64,000 bases of DNA from Firmicutes bacterium HGW-Firmicutes-16 (GCA_002841545.1 PGZZ01000006.1:62001-126000); one strand, 5' to 3'; positions 24,818-34,290 are shown, numbered from the stretch's first letter. Numbers and translations are program-made. The notes: generated by a model from the letters alone, not told the origin.

Positions 24818-26473
24818 TTATGCGGTTACAAGCACCGAATCATAATCCGGCAAACAGTATTTGTTTCGACCGGACCTTACAAGTTCGCCGGATTTGAGAA
24901 GCGGACTTAATACCCAGTATATCTGACGCCGTTCCTCGAAGCCCATTAAAGCGGATAGCTCAGAGCTCGTTACCGGCTGATGCGAGGCTACATATTGAAT
25001 AATGGTTGCTTTTTGGTTTTCGCGGTGGACTATCGTGTCCGGCAGATAGTACCTGAAACCTACCCTGACGATTTTGCCAAGGGTTAGGCATTCCTTCAGC
25101 AAAAGCTTCATCTCGGCTTCGCTGAAATTAAGAGCATTTTTTAGGGTTCTGTAATTAGCCGAAGCATTTATCCGCAAATACTCGATTAGCTCATCCATAG
25201 GCGGACGAATTAACTCCGAGGACATATTCCGTGGTATGGAATAGAATTCGGCGCTCACCTCGGGATTTCGATTCAATAATTCTCTCAGCTCTGAAGAGTG
25301 CTGCCGCCAGTAGTCGTTTTGCAGGTCGGGAAGGGTTATCCCCGTAATTCCGCTCCTGATTAGCGCCTGCTGGACTGCTTTTTGAATGAAAAATGCATCG
25401 GTTGGGTTTCTTTTTGTATCATTTAATATAATGTAAGGATAAATGCCGTCGCGCGAGATTTTTACATCTTGCAGGATTTGAAGAAAATCTTCGGGGATGA
25501 TGATCTTCCTGTCTTCGAATACGGCCATTGAGTTTTCAAAGTCGATGAGCTGCCATTTAAGTAACGGAAGAACAGGAACCGGTATACCCATTTGCCAAAC
25601 GAAACGTACGGAAAGCCCGACCATGCTTGCAGCTTCTTTTTGCAAAAAGTCTTTTAATGCCGCACGTACGCGCTGCGTTATCTCCGCTTTTTCGCTTTCA
25701 GGGACTACCCCATCCTCAACATATGGTAAATAGTGTTCCTGCAAAGCAGGCAGGTCAACTCCGGAAATATACGAAACATACTCACGGCTGCTCTCCTTAA
25801 GAGCTCGGATTATGTAATCAATACGAAGGTCATTAAGCCGCACATTTTTTTGTTTATAGCTGTCGAGCGATTTTCTGACAATAGCAGAAACGCTTTGTTC
25901 AGCCATCGGTGCGGTATTGCGACTGGATATCAGCACGTATTCAGAGTAATGCGCGTTTTGATAATGTAAACCACTTAAAAAGGTAACCATCTGATTGCTT
26001 AATGGAATTTTTCTGTCAGGAAGGACAAGCTGATTTTCTTTGAAATCTACCTGATTCCATAGGAGAAAGGTGATCTCGTTGCGGAGTAGCCCGCAGAACC
26101 ATGCCAAGCGCAGGATAGTTCCGGCGGGAGTGTAACCCTCATGCGACAGAAGAAGCTGCATTGCGCAGTCGTCAGGTTTGTTGAATAAGTTCGGAGTAGG
26201 GGAGTTTCGTAGCCCAATTTGCGGTATTTCAGGAATATATCCCTTATCAAATGCAAATTGGCAGACATCGCCAATGAATTTCCTATAAGACGTAAATACT
26301 ACACCTCTTAGTTTAGCATTATCATATAAATCTATCAGACAATTTGTCACTGTCTCCGAGCTGAGATTCTTGATATCTATATCGCCGATTTTTGAGAAAA
26401 GCAAATCAAAGTCGACATTATTTACGCTGTTTTGTTCTAACCAGTTCGCTGAGACGTCATTGAACGTAGGCAC
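24818..26473 (-). CDS. Protein with two tandem degenerate tyrosine-recombinase-like domains and C-terminal winged helices
   Basis: 551 residues. After an N-terminal helical core-binding-like region (1-100), residues 120-250 resemble the catalytic fold of XerC/D recombinases (LAWFCGLLRNEITFLLWNQVDF, DRKIPLS, LNDLRIDY, LQEHYLPY). Residues 290-388 repeat the pattern (LLKWQLIDFENS, DRKIIIP, LPDLQNDYW), so the domain is internally duplicated. The catalytic Arg-His-x-x-Arg-His-Tyr set is largely lost, most completely in the second copy. Residues about 425-545 look like two winged helices. It has no phage or island neighbours. It is more likely a DNA-binding regulator or architectural protein than an active integrase. 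Confidence 0.6.
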   Translation of the reverse strand: MPTFNDVSANWLEQNSVNNVDFDLLFSKIGDIDIKNLSSETVTNCLIDLYDNAKLRGVVFTSYRKFIGDVCQFAFDKGYIPEIPQIGLRNSPTPNLFNKPDDCAMQLLLSHEGYTPAGTILRLAWFCGLLRNEITFLLWNQVDFKENQLVLPDRKIPLSNQMVTFLSGLHYQNAHYSEYVLISSRNTAPMAEQSVSAIVRKSLDSYKQKNVRLNDLRIDYIIRALKESSREYVSYISGVDLPALQEHYLPYVEDGVVPESEKAEITQRVRAALKDFLQKEAASMVGLSVRFVWQMGIPVPVLPLLKWQLIDFENSMAVFEDRKIIIPEDFLQILQDVKISRDGIYPYIILNDTKRNPTDAFFIQKAVQQALIRSGITGITLPDLQNDYWRQHSSELRELLNRNPEVSAEFYSIPRNMSSELIRPPMDELIEYLRINASANYRTLKNALNFSEAEMKLLLKECLTLGKIVRVGFRYYLPDTIVHRENQKATIIQYVASHQPVTSSELSALMGFEERRQIYWVLSPLLKSGELVRSGRNKYCLPDYDSVLVTA

Positions 26474-26586
26474 TTGTTACCACCTCCCCACAATTTGACA
26501 AGATTATAGGTATACATTGGCATTATAACCATGCTTTTCTATTATGTAAAGGTAAAATGTAACAAGACTATCGCAATAAAATTTCT

Positions 26587-26623
26587 ATAAAAAATATCCG
26601 CAGAACGTAAACGGCCTGCGGAT
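26587..26623 (-). terminator. Terminator of the siroheme-LysR operon
   Basis: On the minus strand ATCCGCAG / CTGCGGAT form an 8-bp stem with a 12-nt loop, followed by ATTTTTTAT. It lies about 70 bp after the LysR stop and ends the hem operon. Confidence 0.75.
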
Positions 26624-26694
26624 GAGTCATATTATTTTTTTTATCAGCTTCAACTGGATTTCTTAAGGGCCTAGCTCGGATATACCGTTGTTCG

Positions 26695-27627
26695 TTAGGA
26701 AAGCGTAATCAGATGCGTATGCGCGTCCATATGCCGTTTTGCCCTTTCGTTCTCGGCGTAGCTATATACGATTTCTTTGAAAGAATTCAGCACATCAGTA
26801 ATGATTTTATCATGTTTTGTGACAAGCGAGAAATGACGCTGCATCGGATGACCGTCAACATTACATGCCCACATAAGTCCTGCGTCACATTCTCTGTGAA
26901 CGAGGCGCTCAGATATAGCTGATATGCCATGCCCATCAATTACGGCTTGCTTTATTGTTTCTATGTTGCTGCACTCCCAGCTGCTTTTAAATGGGATATT
27001 ATAGTTATTGAGCAGCTGCTCGGCCTGAGCTCGTGTACCGCTTCCGCTCTCTCTGAAAATAAAGTTCTCACCGCTTAGCTCATTTATTGAGATAGTTTCC
27101 CTGCCGAAAAAGCGGTGATTGCGTCCGCAAACAACAACCATGTAGTCATCCATTGCCGCATGACTTTCGATTTTTTCGCTACTTATACTGCCTTCCACCA
27201 GTCCGATGTCGAGTTCGCCATTTAGGAGCTGCGTTTCAATTGAATGCGTATTCCCAACGTAAACATGGGAATCCAATCCCGGAAAGGCATCAGCTAATTG
27301 TTTCATGATTTCACTCAAAACGGATGAGCCGACAGTTACAGTCGCACCAACTCTTAAATATTTATATTCTGAGCATTGCTTAAGCCATTCTGTAATAGAG
27401 TTTTGATAGGATACAGCCTGCTTTGCGTATTCCAGCAGCTGCTGTCCAATGGGTGTCAAAATCAGCTTTTTCCGAACTCTCTCAAAAAGCAGGACATGGA
27501 ATTCTTTTTCTATTTCGGTGATTGCTTGACTCACAGAGGACTGGCTCACATAAAGCTTTTTTGCCGCTATGCTCATTTTGCCGCTTTGCGCGACCTGAAT
27601 AAATACCTCAAGCGTTCTCAGTGTCAT
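26695..27627 (-). CDS. LysR-family regulator, last gene of the siroheme operon
   Basis: 310 residues. HTH: KLYVSQSSVSQAITEIEKEFHVLLFER. The effector domain begins near residue 90 (YLRVGATVTVGSSVLSEIM) and has GELDIGLVEG and FIFRESGSGTR, the CysL/CysR-like arrangement. Its ATG overlaps the stop of the sirohydrochlorin gene (ATGA), so it is translated from the tetrapyrrole transcript. It is a strong candidate to control asrABC and possibly its own operon from the divergent region at 34.2 kb. It is similar in layout to the second LysR at 43610-44500. Ligand unknown; sulfite, sulfide or a precursor would fit. Confidence 0.88.
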   Translation of the reverse strand: MTLRTLEVFIQVAQSGKMSIAAKKLYVSQSSVSQAITEIEKEFHVLLFERVRKKLILTPIGQQLLEYAKQAVSYQNSITEWLKQCSEYKYLRVGATVTVGSSVLSEIMKQLADAFPGLDSHVYVGNTHSIETQLLNGELDIGLVEGSISSEKIESHAAMDDYMVVVCGRNHRFFGRETISINELSGENFIFRESGSGTRAQAEQLLNNYNIPFKSSWECSNIETIKQAVIDGHGISAISERLVHRECDAGLMWACNVDGHPMQRHFSLVTKHDKIITDVLNSFKEIVYSYAENERAKRHMDAHTHLITLS

Positions 27628-28232
27628 CGGAGTATTCCTCTCTTTGGCTCGAAGAGCGATATTTGTTCCTCAATTTCCTGATTGCTCATTTCAGCAGCCG
27701 CGGACAGAATACTTCGCCGAACATTGATATCCTCGATTTCCTCTTTTACGACATTTCGCAGTTTCCCGAGAAGCTGTAGCTTCTCCGAATATTCCTCGCC
27801 ATACAAACCGGCGAGCTCTTTTTTGATTTTTCCGGCAAGGGAGGGGCTCTTCCCCCCTGTTGAGATGCCGATGGTCAAGTCACCGCGGCTCAGAGTGGCA
27901 GGAACATAAAACGAGCAAAGCTCCGGTGTGTCCACCACATTAATGGGAATATTGTTCTGGCAGCAGTCACGATAAACCGCTTCATTCACCGTGCGGTTGT
28001 CTGTTGCTGCTATCACGGCGAAAGCGTCTATTAGATAAGAGGAAGCGTAGCAGTCGCGGATATGCCGGATGCTTCCCCTTAATACTGAGAAATCCTCGCA
28101 CAAAGCCGGAGCAACTACATCTATCTCCGCTCCGAAGGAAAGAAACAACTCACACTTTCGGAAAGCAACCTTTCCGCCTCCGACAACGACCAGTTTTTTC
28201 CCAAGCAAATCCACCATAAAGGGGAAGTACAT
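27624..28232 (-). CDS. sirC: Precorrin-2 dehydrogenase/sirohydrochlorin ferrochelatase-type protein
   Basis: 202 residues, matching the N-terminal (CysG-A/Met8p/SirC) part of siroheme synthase. NAD fold: LVVVGGGKVAFRKCELFLSFGAEIDVV. The catalytic-type Asp lies in INVVDTPELCSFYVPA; then SRGDLTIGISTGGKSPSLAGKI, the family hallmark. It oxidises precorrin-2 to sirohydrochlorin and, if bifunctional, inserts iron to give siroheme. The methyltransferase that makes precorrin-2 is encoded by the cobA-hemD fusion upstream in the same operon. Start and hemL stop overlap by one base (TAATG). Confidence 0.85.
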   Translation of the reverse strand: MYFPFMVDLLGKKLVVVGGGKVAFRKCELFLSFGAEIDVVAPALCEDFSVLRGSIRHIRDCYASSYLIDAFAVIAATDNRTVNEAVYRDCCQNNIPINVVDTPELCSFYVPATLSRGDLTIGISTGGKSPSLAGKIKKELAGLYGEEYSEKLQLLGKLRNVVKEEIEDINVRRSILSAAAEMSNQEIEEQISLFEPKRGILR

Positions 28233-29521
28233 TATATCAGCTCCTTCAAAACGATCCGCTGTTTCTCTACTGTCTCAGCAATATCTTCATCGGAATGTGC
28301 CTGAGACAGGAACATACACTCATACTGCGAAGGCGGCAAAAGGATTCCCTGTTCCAGCATTCCGCGAAAGTATCGTCCGTATAGGGCGGTGTCACAGCGT
28401 TTAACATCGTCATAGCAGTTGACTTCGCCCTCGCAGAAGAAAAGTGTCAGCAGGCTTCCGCACCGGACTACACGATAAGGCAAATTAAGTTCTCGAATGT
28501 TTTCCTCCATACCCTGCTGGAGCTTTTTTCCCTTGTTTTCCAGCTCGGCGTAAATCTCCGGATGGTTTTGAAGCAGCCTCAGACTCTTAATGCCCAAAAA
28601 CATGGCAAGCGGGTTTCCGGAAAGCGTTCCGGCCTGATATACGGGGCCAGACGGAGATACGCAAGCCATAATATCCCTTCTGCCTCCATAGGCGCCCACT
28701 GGAAGTCCTGAGCCTATTATTTTACCAAAGCAGGCGATATCCGACCTAATTCCGTAAAGCTCTGCCGCACCGCCGTATGCCGCGCGGAAGCCGCTGATGA
28801 CCTCATCAAAAATCAAAACGGAACCGTAAGCGTCTGCTAACTCGCGCAGCGTTCGCAGAAATTCGGGTCTGCCCGGAACAAGTCCCATATTGCCCGCGAC
28901 TGGTTCCACAATGATACAGGCAATTTCGTCGCCGCAGGCGCTGAACACTTCGCGGATGTTCTCGTGATCATTGTATCTGCACACCAGAGTGTCCGCCACC
29001 ACCTGCGCCGGAACTCCCGGAGATGTCGGAACCCCGTACGTCAGGGTACCGGAGCCGGAACTGACCAGCAGCGCGTCGCTGTGACCGTGATAACAGCCCT
29101 CGAACTTAACGATTTTATTTCTGCCGGTATAGCCTCGGGCAACACGGATAGCGCTCATGGTCGCCTCGGTACCGGAGTTTACCATACGTACCATATCGAG
29201 TCCGGGATAAGCATGGCAGATTATTTCTGCAATCTCGCACTCCGCTGCGGTAGGCAGGCCATATGTAATGCCGCGGCTTACGGCTTCAGTCAGACCCTCG
29301 AGTAAGTAATTTGGGCTGTGTCCGAAAATCAGAGGGCCCCATGAGCAGATGTAGTCAAGGTATGAATTGCCGTCCTCATCAACTATATGGCTTCCGTGAG
29401 CGGAAGCGGCAAACACAGGTGCCGTTCCAACTGACTTAAAAGCACGCACAGGACTATTCACACCGCCGGGGATATACTCCTCGGCTCTTTTAAATAAAGC
29501 GTTTGAATTATCATGCTTCAT
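28232..29521 (-). CDS. hemL: Glutamate-1-semialdehyde 2,1-aminomutase
   Basis: 429 residues from ATG 29521; a TTG four codons upstream that overlaps hemB is possible. Hallmarks are EYIPGGVNSPVRAF near the start, VNSGTEATMSAIR (PLP phosphate), GCYHGHSD, FDEVISGFR and the Schiff-base lysine in FGKIIGSGLPVGAYGG. It converts glutamate-1-semialdehyde to 5-aminolevulinate, the second step of the C5 pathway after HemA. Full family length, and placed between hemB and sirC. Confidence 0.95.
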   Translation of the reverse strand: MKHDNSNALFKRAEEYIPGGVNSPVRAFKSVGTAPVFAASAHGSHIVDEDGNSYLDYICSWGPLIFGHSPNYLLEGLTEAVSRGITYGLPTAAECEIAEIICHAYPGLDMVRMVNSGTEATMSAIRVARGYTGRNKIVKFEGCYHGHSDALLVSSGSGTLTYGVPTSPGVPAQVVADTLVCRYNDHENIREVFSACGDEIACIIVEPVAGNMGLVPGRPEFLRTLRELADAYGSVLIFDEVISGFRAAYGGAAELYGIRSDIACFGKIIGSGLPVGAYGGRRDIMACVSPSGPVYQAGTLSGNPLAMFLGIKSLRLLQNHPEIYAELENKGKKLQQGMEENIRELNLPYRVVRCGSLLTLFFCEGEVNCYDDVKRCDTALYGRYFRGMLEQGILLPPSQYECMFLSQAHSDEDIAETVEKQRIVLKELI

Positions 29522-29525
29522 ATAT

Positions 29526-30488
29526 TTAATCAATCATGCCGCAGATTTCCTTTGCGGCATATGTGACAATCATCCTCGCGCCCGCGCGCTTGATAGCAAT
29601 ATGGGCCTCGAACATTGCGCTTTCATTCAGCAGTCCCTGTAAAATCGCGCACTTAATCATGGCGTATTCACCTGATACCATATAGGCAGCCAGAGGTATA
29701 TTGAATTCATCCTTGACTCTGCGGATTATATCCAGACACATGACACCAGGCTTTACAAGGATAACGTCCGCGCCCTCCTCAATATCAAGCGCCGTTTCCC
29801 GCAGAGCTTCATCGCTGTTGCGGTAATCCATCTGATATCCTTTTCTGTCTCCAAAAGCAGGGGTAGACTCGGCCGCTTCTCGGAATGGGCCATAGAAGTT
29901 GGAGGCGTATTTTGCTGAATACGCCATTATAGGTGTGCTTTCATAGCCGTTTTCATCCAGCACACGCCGAATAGACGCGACGCAGCCATCCATCATGTTG
30001 GACGGCGCAACCATGTCAGCGCCAGCCTGCACGCAGGTTAGGGCAATTTTGGACAGGTACTCCAAGGTTTTATCGTTGTTCACGCTTCCATCCGGGTTAA
30101 TAATGCCGCAATGACCATGATCCGTATACTCACACATACACACATCCGCGATGATATACATAGACGGCGCAAGCTCTCTGAGTCTGCGTATCGCATTTGG
30201 CACCACACCATCGGGGTTGTAAGCCTCTGACCCGCATGAGTCTTTATGTAGGGGTACTCCGAACAGCAGAACGGATTTTATGCCCGCCGCCATCGCCTCG
30301 GCTACTTCTTCATCCAGCATATCCACTGAAAAGCGGAATACACCGGGCATCGATTTAATAGCTTTCCTTTTGTTTTTTCCTTCGACGACAAAAATCGGAT
30401 AGATTAAATCGCTCTTACTCAGTACCGTTTCGCATGTCATGTCCCTGATGACGCTGTTTTTTCTTAATCTTCTGGGTCTGTTAACCAT
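29526..30488 (-). CDS. hemB: Porphobilinogen synthase (5-aminolevulinate dehydratase)
   Basis: 320 residues from the ATG at 30488, which gives the canonical RPRRLRKN start; the frame extends upstream but lies inside cobA-hemD. The zinc-site cysteines are in DVCMCEYTDHGHCG, a Zn-dependent type. The two Schiff-base lysines are in MAYSAKYAS and VKPGVMCLD. It condenses two 5-aminolevulinates into porphobilinogen. It overlaps the preceding cobA-hemD gene by 8 bp. Confidence 0.95.
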   Translation of the reverse strand: MVNRPRRLRKNSVIRDMTCETVLSKSDLIYPIFVVEGKNKRKAIKSMPGVFRFSVDMLDEEVAEAMAAGIKSVLLFGVPLHKDSCGSEAYNPDGVVPNAIRRLRELAPSMYIIADVCMCEYTDHGHCGIINPDGSVNNDKTLEYLSKIALTCVQAGADMVAPSNMMDGCVASIRRVLDENGYESTPIMAYSAKYASNFYGPFREAAESTPAFGDRKGYQMDYRNSDEALRETALDIEEGADVILVKPGVMCLDIIRRVKDEFNIPLAAYMVSGEYAMIKCAILQGLLNESAMFEAHIAIKRAGARMIVTYAAKEICGMID

Positions 30489-31980
30489 GACTTTCACCCC
30501 ACGTAAAATAATCAATTACTTTTACCACTAATTCCTCGACAGTACAGTCCCCGCTCTCTAGCGGTTCTATGCCCTGCGCACGAAGCGCCGCGCTTGTAGA
30601 CGGGCCGATAGAAAAGGCAGTCGCTTTTCCTTCTTTTAACGCTGTGGTGTCAGACACGGTCGCTAGGTTCTCCGCTGCAAGAGAGCTTGTGAACATCACG
30701 GCGTCAAAATCTCCAGTCGAAAGTCCATCTGCGACTGGCAGCCGGACAGCATCGTAAACGCTGACGACATCCACCGAACAAAGGTCCTTCAGCCCCTTCT
30801 CCAGTCGGGGGTTGGCCTTCGCGGACTGCGGAAGGAGCACGCTGTCCGTAGTTTTCAATATGCCCCGCAGTTGGTCAAGCAAGCCTTCTCCGGAATGGAT
30901 GGACGACACTATGTCAGCTCGCAGGCCGTATTCAAGCAGCTTTTTGCAGGTGGACGGGCCCACGGCACAGATTTTTGCGCCGCCGAATTTTCTGACATCT
31001 CCTCCGGCTTCATACAGCTCAGCCATGAACAGCTCCACGGTGTTGCCGCTCGTGAACACCACATAACTGTAGTTGCCAAGTAACGGAAGATAAGAAGTCA
31101 GACTGCCCCGCATGGGTACTATTTCTGTCATCGGTACGGCTGTTACCTTCGCGCCATAGGCTTCCAGCAGGTGGGACAGCGTTCCGTTTTTCTTTCGATC
31201 GCTTGTCACGAGTATTTTTTTGTTCCACAGTGGCAGGTTCTCGAAAAAATTCAATTTTTCTCGTAATGCAACCGTTTCTCCAATAATAATTATGGCAGGG
31301 GAGTTTAAACCGGCTTTTTCGACTTCCTCAGCCAAGCATTCGAGAGTGGAGCTTACAGTCCTCTGCTCCGTCGTGCCCGCGCAGGAGACAGCAGCTGCCG
31401 GACAGGTATGGCCCATTCCGAACCGAATCAGTCCTGCAGCGATTTCCGCAGTCTGCCCAAGCCCCATCAGGAACACCAAAGTACCTTCCAGCGGCGCTAG
31501 ACGCTTGTAATCCGCATCGGTCAGCCCTCCCGACTTCGTATGTGCCGTGATGATATGTACTGACCGCGCCATGCCCCTGTGAGTGACGGGAATGCCCGCA
31601 AAACAAGGGCCGGCAATAGAAGAGCTCACACCGGGAACTACCTGAAAGGGTATATTTTCTTCATAAAGGAACAAGGCTTCCTCGCCACCGCGTCCGAAAA
31701 CGTAGGGATCACCGCCCTTGAGACGTACGATGCTGCCGCCCTGTCCTGCTTTTTCAATAAGGAGAGCGTTGATTTCCTCCTGACTTGCGCTGTGCTCTCC
31801 TACGGCTTTACCCACATAGATTTTTTCACAGCCGGAGGGCGCTTCCTCCAGCAGTCGAGCGCTTATCAGCCGGTCATAGATTATGCAGTCCGCATGGCGG
31901 ATGCATTCTAAGCCCCGAAGAGTAATCAGGTCATCGGCTCCCGGGCCTGCGCCAACGAGATATACCATAGTTTTTTTCAT
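30481..31980 (-). CDS. cobA-hemD: Fused uroporphyrinogen-III C-methyltransferase / uroporphyrinogen-III synthase
   Basis: 499 residues. Residues 1 to about 240 are the SAM-dependent methyltransferase (YLVGAGPGADDLITLRG, VRLKGGDPYVFGRGGEE, VVPGVSSSIAGPCFAGIPVTHRG split by position). About 250-495 is the HemD domain (ILVTSDRKKNGTLSHLLEAYG, VVFTSGNTVELFM, SIGPSTSAAL). It closes the tetrapyrrole ring and then methylates it to precorrin-2. The fusion is common in Clostridia. It starts directly before the hemC stop, so the two are translationally close. Confidence 0.92.
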   Translation of the reverse strand: MKKTMVYLVGAGPGADDLITLRGLECIRHADCIIYDRLISARLLEEAPSGCEKIYVGKAVGEHSASQEEINALLIEKAGQGGSIVRLKGGDPYVFGRGGEEALFLYEENIPFQVVPGVSSSIAGPCFAGIPVTHRGMARSVHIITAHTKSGGLTDADYKRLAPLEGTLVFLMGLGQTAEIAAGLIRFGMGHTCPAAAVSCAGTTEQRTVSSTLECLAEEVEKAGLNSPAIIIIGETVALREKLNFFENLPLWNKKILVTSDRKKNGTLSHLLEAYGAKVTAVPMTEIVPMRGSLTSYLPLLGNYSYVVFTSGNTVELFMAELYEAGGDVRKFGGAKICAVGPSTCKKLLEYGLRADIVSSIHSGEGLLDQLRGILKTTDSVLLPQSAKANPRLEKGLKDLCSVDVVSVYDAVRLPVADGLSTGDFDAVMFTSSLAAENLATVSDTTALKEGKATAFSIGPSTSAALRAQGIEPLESGDCTVEELVVKVIDYFTWGESHG

Positions 31981-32877
31981 CTACATTTCCTCAAGCTTCT
32001 GCAGCAGCTGCTCCGCAAGGCGCAGGCCAACGGACTCGGCATTGACCTTTTCACCGGAGAGACTTCCGCGTACAAGTCCTTTTTCCTCAGTTCCGTAAAG
32101 TCCTGTCAGTGTGATGCCCGACGCGTCATGTTCACAAAACGCACCGACGGGCGCATGACAGCCGGCTCCTGTACCGCGAAGAAAGGCGCGTTCCGCTCTG
32201 GCAGAAATGTCTGTTTCCTCATCCTTGATGGTTTCCAGCATATTCATAATGAAGGTATCATCTTTTCTAAGCTCCAGTGCCAGAATGCCCTGACAAGGTG
32301 CAGGAATAATCTCGGAGGGCTCAAAATACTGCGTCACGCGGTCGGTCAGCCCCAGACGTGCAAGACCTGCAGCAGCCAAAACAACACCGTCGAGCTGGGG
32401 ACCCACCTTTGCAAGTCTGCTGTCCACATTTCCCCGAATCGGAACGATTTCGATTTCTGGATTCATGGCTTTTAGCAGCATCCCGCGCCGAATACTGCCC
32501 GTGCCGATTTTCGCGCCGACTGGCAGCTCCGCAAGGCAGGGATAGCCTTCGCGTAAAATCAAAGCGTCCCTCATATCGGCTCTGACCGGAGCCGGTGCCA
32601 AAGTAAGCCAAGACGGAATCTCCGACGGGAGATCTTTCATGCTGTGAACCGCAAAATCGACCTCGCCATTGCTGAGCGCGGCCTCAAGCTCTCCGGTAAA
32701 CAAACCGCTGCCGCCGATTTCCTGTAAAGGGCGGTCGGTGATAAGATCTCCCTTGCTATGTATTACGACAATCTCAAAGGATATGTCCCGAAACCGTTCT
32801 GCGAGAAGTCTTATTACGGTTTCCGCCTGAACGAGCGCTAGCTTGCTCCCTCTTGTGCCGACTCTAACCTTCTTCAT
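31981..32877 (-). CDS. hemC: Hydroxymethylbilane synthase
   Basis: 298 residues. VRVGTRGSKLALVQ at the start, VHSMKDLP (Asp/Lys catalytic region, about residue 78), GTGSIRRGMLL and RGNVDSRL (about 148), and the dipyrromethane-cofactor cysteine Cys240 in GTGAGCHAPVGAF. It polymerises four porphobilinogens. ATGA overlap with hemA indicates coupled translation. Confidence 0.95.
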   Translation of the reverse strand: MKKVRVGTRGSKLALVQAETVIRLLAERFRDISFEIVVIHSKGDLITDRPLQEIGGSGLFTGELEAALSNGEVDFAVHSMKDLPSEIPSWLTLAPAPVRADMRDALILREGYPCLAELPVGAKIGTGSIRRGMLLKAMNPEIEIVPIRGNVDSRLAKVGPQLDGVVLAAAGLARLGLTDRVTQYFEPSEIIPAPCQGILALELRKDDTFIMNMLETIKDEETDISARAERAFLRGTGAGCHAPVGAFCEHDASGITLTGLYGTEEKGLVRGSLSGEKVNAESVGLRLAEQLLQKLEEM

Positions 32878-34127
32878 TTTACCTCTGTCTCCTCTATATC
32901 AAACAGTTCTTTGACCACGCTTATGTATTGCTCCTGCTTGCCTTCGTCATCCAGCTTTTTCAATCGGAGAATCGGCTCCCGCACCAAGCGCCGGAGGCTC
33001 GATTCTATCATCTTAGCCACGAGCTTTTTCTCCCGTTCAGAAAGCTCTAGTTTGTTAAACAGAAATTGTTCCGTGTCGTCCGCAATTTCGCGGCACCTGT
33101 GGTTCAGGGATTCAATGGCTGTATCAACCTTGTTTTGAAACAGCCAGTTTTCGAGTTCGTCAAGCTTAATATCGATTAGGGCTTCGGCCTGTGACGAAAG
33201 TTCAAGCCTGCGCACTAAATTCTCGGCGGAGACCGTATTCAGTTCATCCACATTTATCACGTTTGTATAAGGTAAATCGTATACACTATCGTCCACATCC
33301 GGAGGCACCGCAAGGTCTACTATGCATAGAGGCTGAGCTCTCGCGGGCATTTTTTCTCCGACGAGAACTGTGTGAGGGGAGGCCGTGGCGGTCACAATAC
33401 CGTCCACCTCTGAAATGTAGTTATAGCGATTGGCAAAGGGAACCAGCTCAAGCTGATGTCCTTCCAGTTGAAAACTCTCTTTTTCTCCACAGAAACGGCT
33501 GCAAAGATAGATTCGGGCAGCCCGTTCGTCCGCTAAATACTTTACTGCTAAGCGCCCCATTTCTCCGCTGCCGATGACAAGAAAAGACTTGCCCGCTAGA
33601 CCTTTAAGCGACAAGCTGAGCTTTTTGATACCGATATAGCTAACTGATAATGGAATGTCGGAGATTCCGAGTTCTGACTTGACCTGTTTTGCGACAGTTA
33701 CAGCATCCCTGAATACTCGGTTCAGAATTTTCTTAGCCGTGCCGGAGGCCTCCGCGAACTGAATGGCGTTATTGACCTGTCCTAAAATCTGATCCTCGCC
33801 GACAACTGCCGATTCTAGACCGGACGTTACTCGGAAAAGGTGCTTAATCGCCGCCTGTCCGCATAGGGAATACAGAGTGTCATCGCAGCCCTTCGCTCCG
33901 AAAAACTTGAGCATTGCCGCGCGGACTTCCCCCGTCCTGTCATCATCCGCAACAAAATAGATCTCGCTGCGGTTACAGGTCGATAAGACAGCGGACTCAG
34001 GACAGCCCAGCTCCAACAGTAGGGATGAAAACTCGATTTTTTGAGTGTCCGAAAAAGCAAACTTGCTCCGTGTCGCCAGCGGAGCGGTGCGGAAATCGAT
34101 GCCTGCCATCTGGATGCAGTTTTCCAT
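32874..34127 (-). CDS. hemA: Glutamyl-tRNA reductase
   Basis: 417 residues. The catalytic cysteine is Cys51 in LSTCNRSEIY; GEDQILGQV is intact (about residue 118); the NADPH fold is VIGSGEMGRLAVKYL (about 184). The C-terminal dimerisation helices are complete. It makes glutamate-1-semialdehyde from glutamyl-tRNA and is the committed step of the operon. First gene after a near-consensus promoter (34169-34197). Confidence 0.95.
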   Translation of the reverse strand: MENCIQMAGIDFRTAPLATRSKFAFSDTQKIEFSSLLLELGCPESAVLSTCNRSEIYFVADDDRTGEVRAAMLKFFGAKGCDDTLYSLCGQAAIKHLFRVTSGLESAVVGEDQILGQVNNAIQFAEASGTAKKILNRVFRDAVTVAKQVKSELGISDIPLSVSYIGIKKLSLSLKGLAGKSFLVIGSGEMGRLAVKYLADERAARIYLCSRFCGEKESFQLEGHQLELVPFANRYNYISEVDGIVTATASPHTVLVGEKMPARAQPLCIVDLAVPPDVDDSVYDLPYTNVINVDELNTVSAENLVRRLELSSQAEALIDIKLDELENWLFQNKVDTAIESLNHRCREIADDTEQFLFNKLELSEREKKLVAKMIESSLRRLVREPILRLKKLDDEGKQEQYISVVKELFDIEETEVK

Positions 34128-34168
34128 TTATTCCTACCTCAACCAGCTTGTTGTCTTTGATTAACCAA

Positions 34169-34197
34169 ATTATAGCATCTGTACTATCAACTTTCAA
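34169..34197 (-). promoter_or_regulatory. Near-consensus sigma-A promoter of the siroheme operon
   Basis: On the minus strand TTGAAA (34197-34192), a 17-bp spacer, and TATAAT (34174-34169). The predicted start is near 34162, about 35 nt before the hemA ATG. Confidence 0.8.
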
Positions 34198-34252
34198 CCA
34201 TCTGTATATTATAAATTAAATTAAATAATACGTAAGCATTTACTTATCAATT

Positions 34253-34269
34253 GTATCGGATTTTGATAC
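34253..34269. promoter_or_regulatory. Palindrome GTATC-N7-GATAC, candidate LysR operator at asr
   Basis: A perfect 17-bp inverted repeat centred at 34261. This is about 64 bp upstream of the start predicted from the asr promoter at 34291-34318, the position where LysR-type recognition sites are usually centred. Confidence 0.6.
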
Positions 34270-34290
34270 GACCTAAATGCCGCTTTTACA

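Noticed and set aside
24818-26473. Active phage integrase marking a prophage
   Set aside because: Catalytic residues are not conserved and there are no phage genes, att repeats or tRNA nearby.
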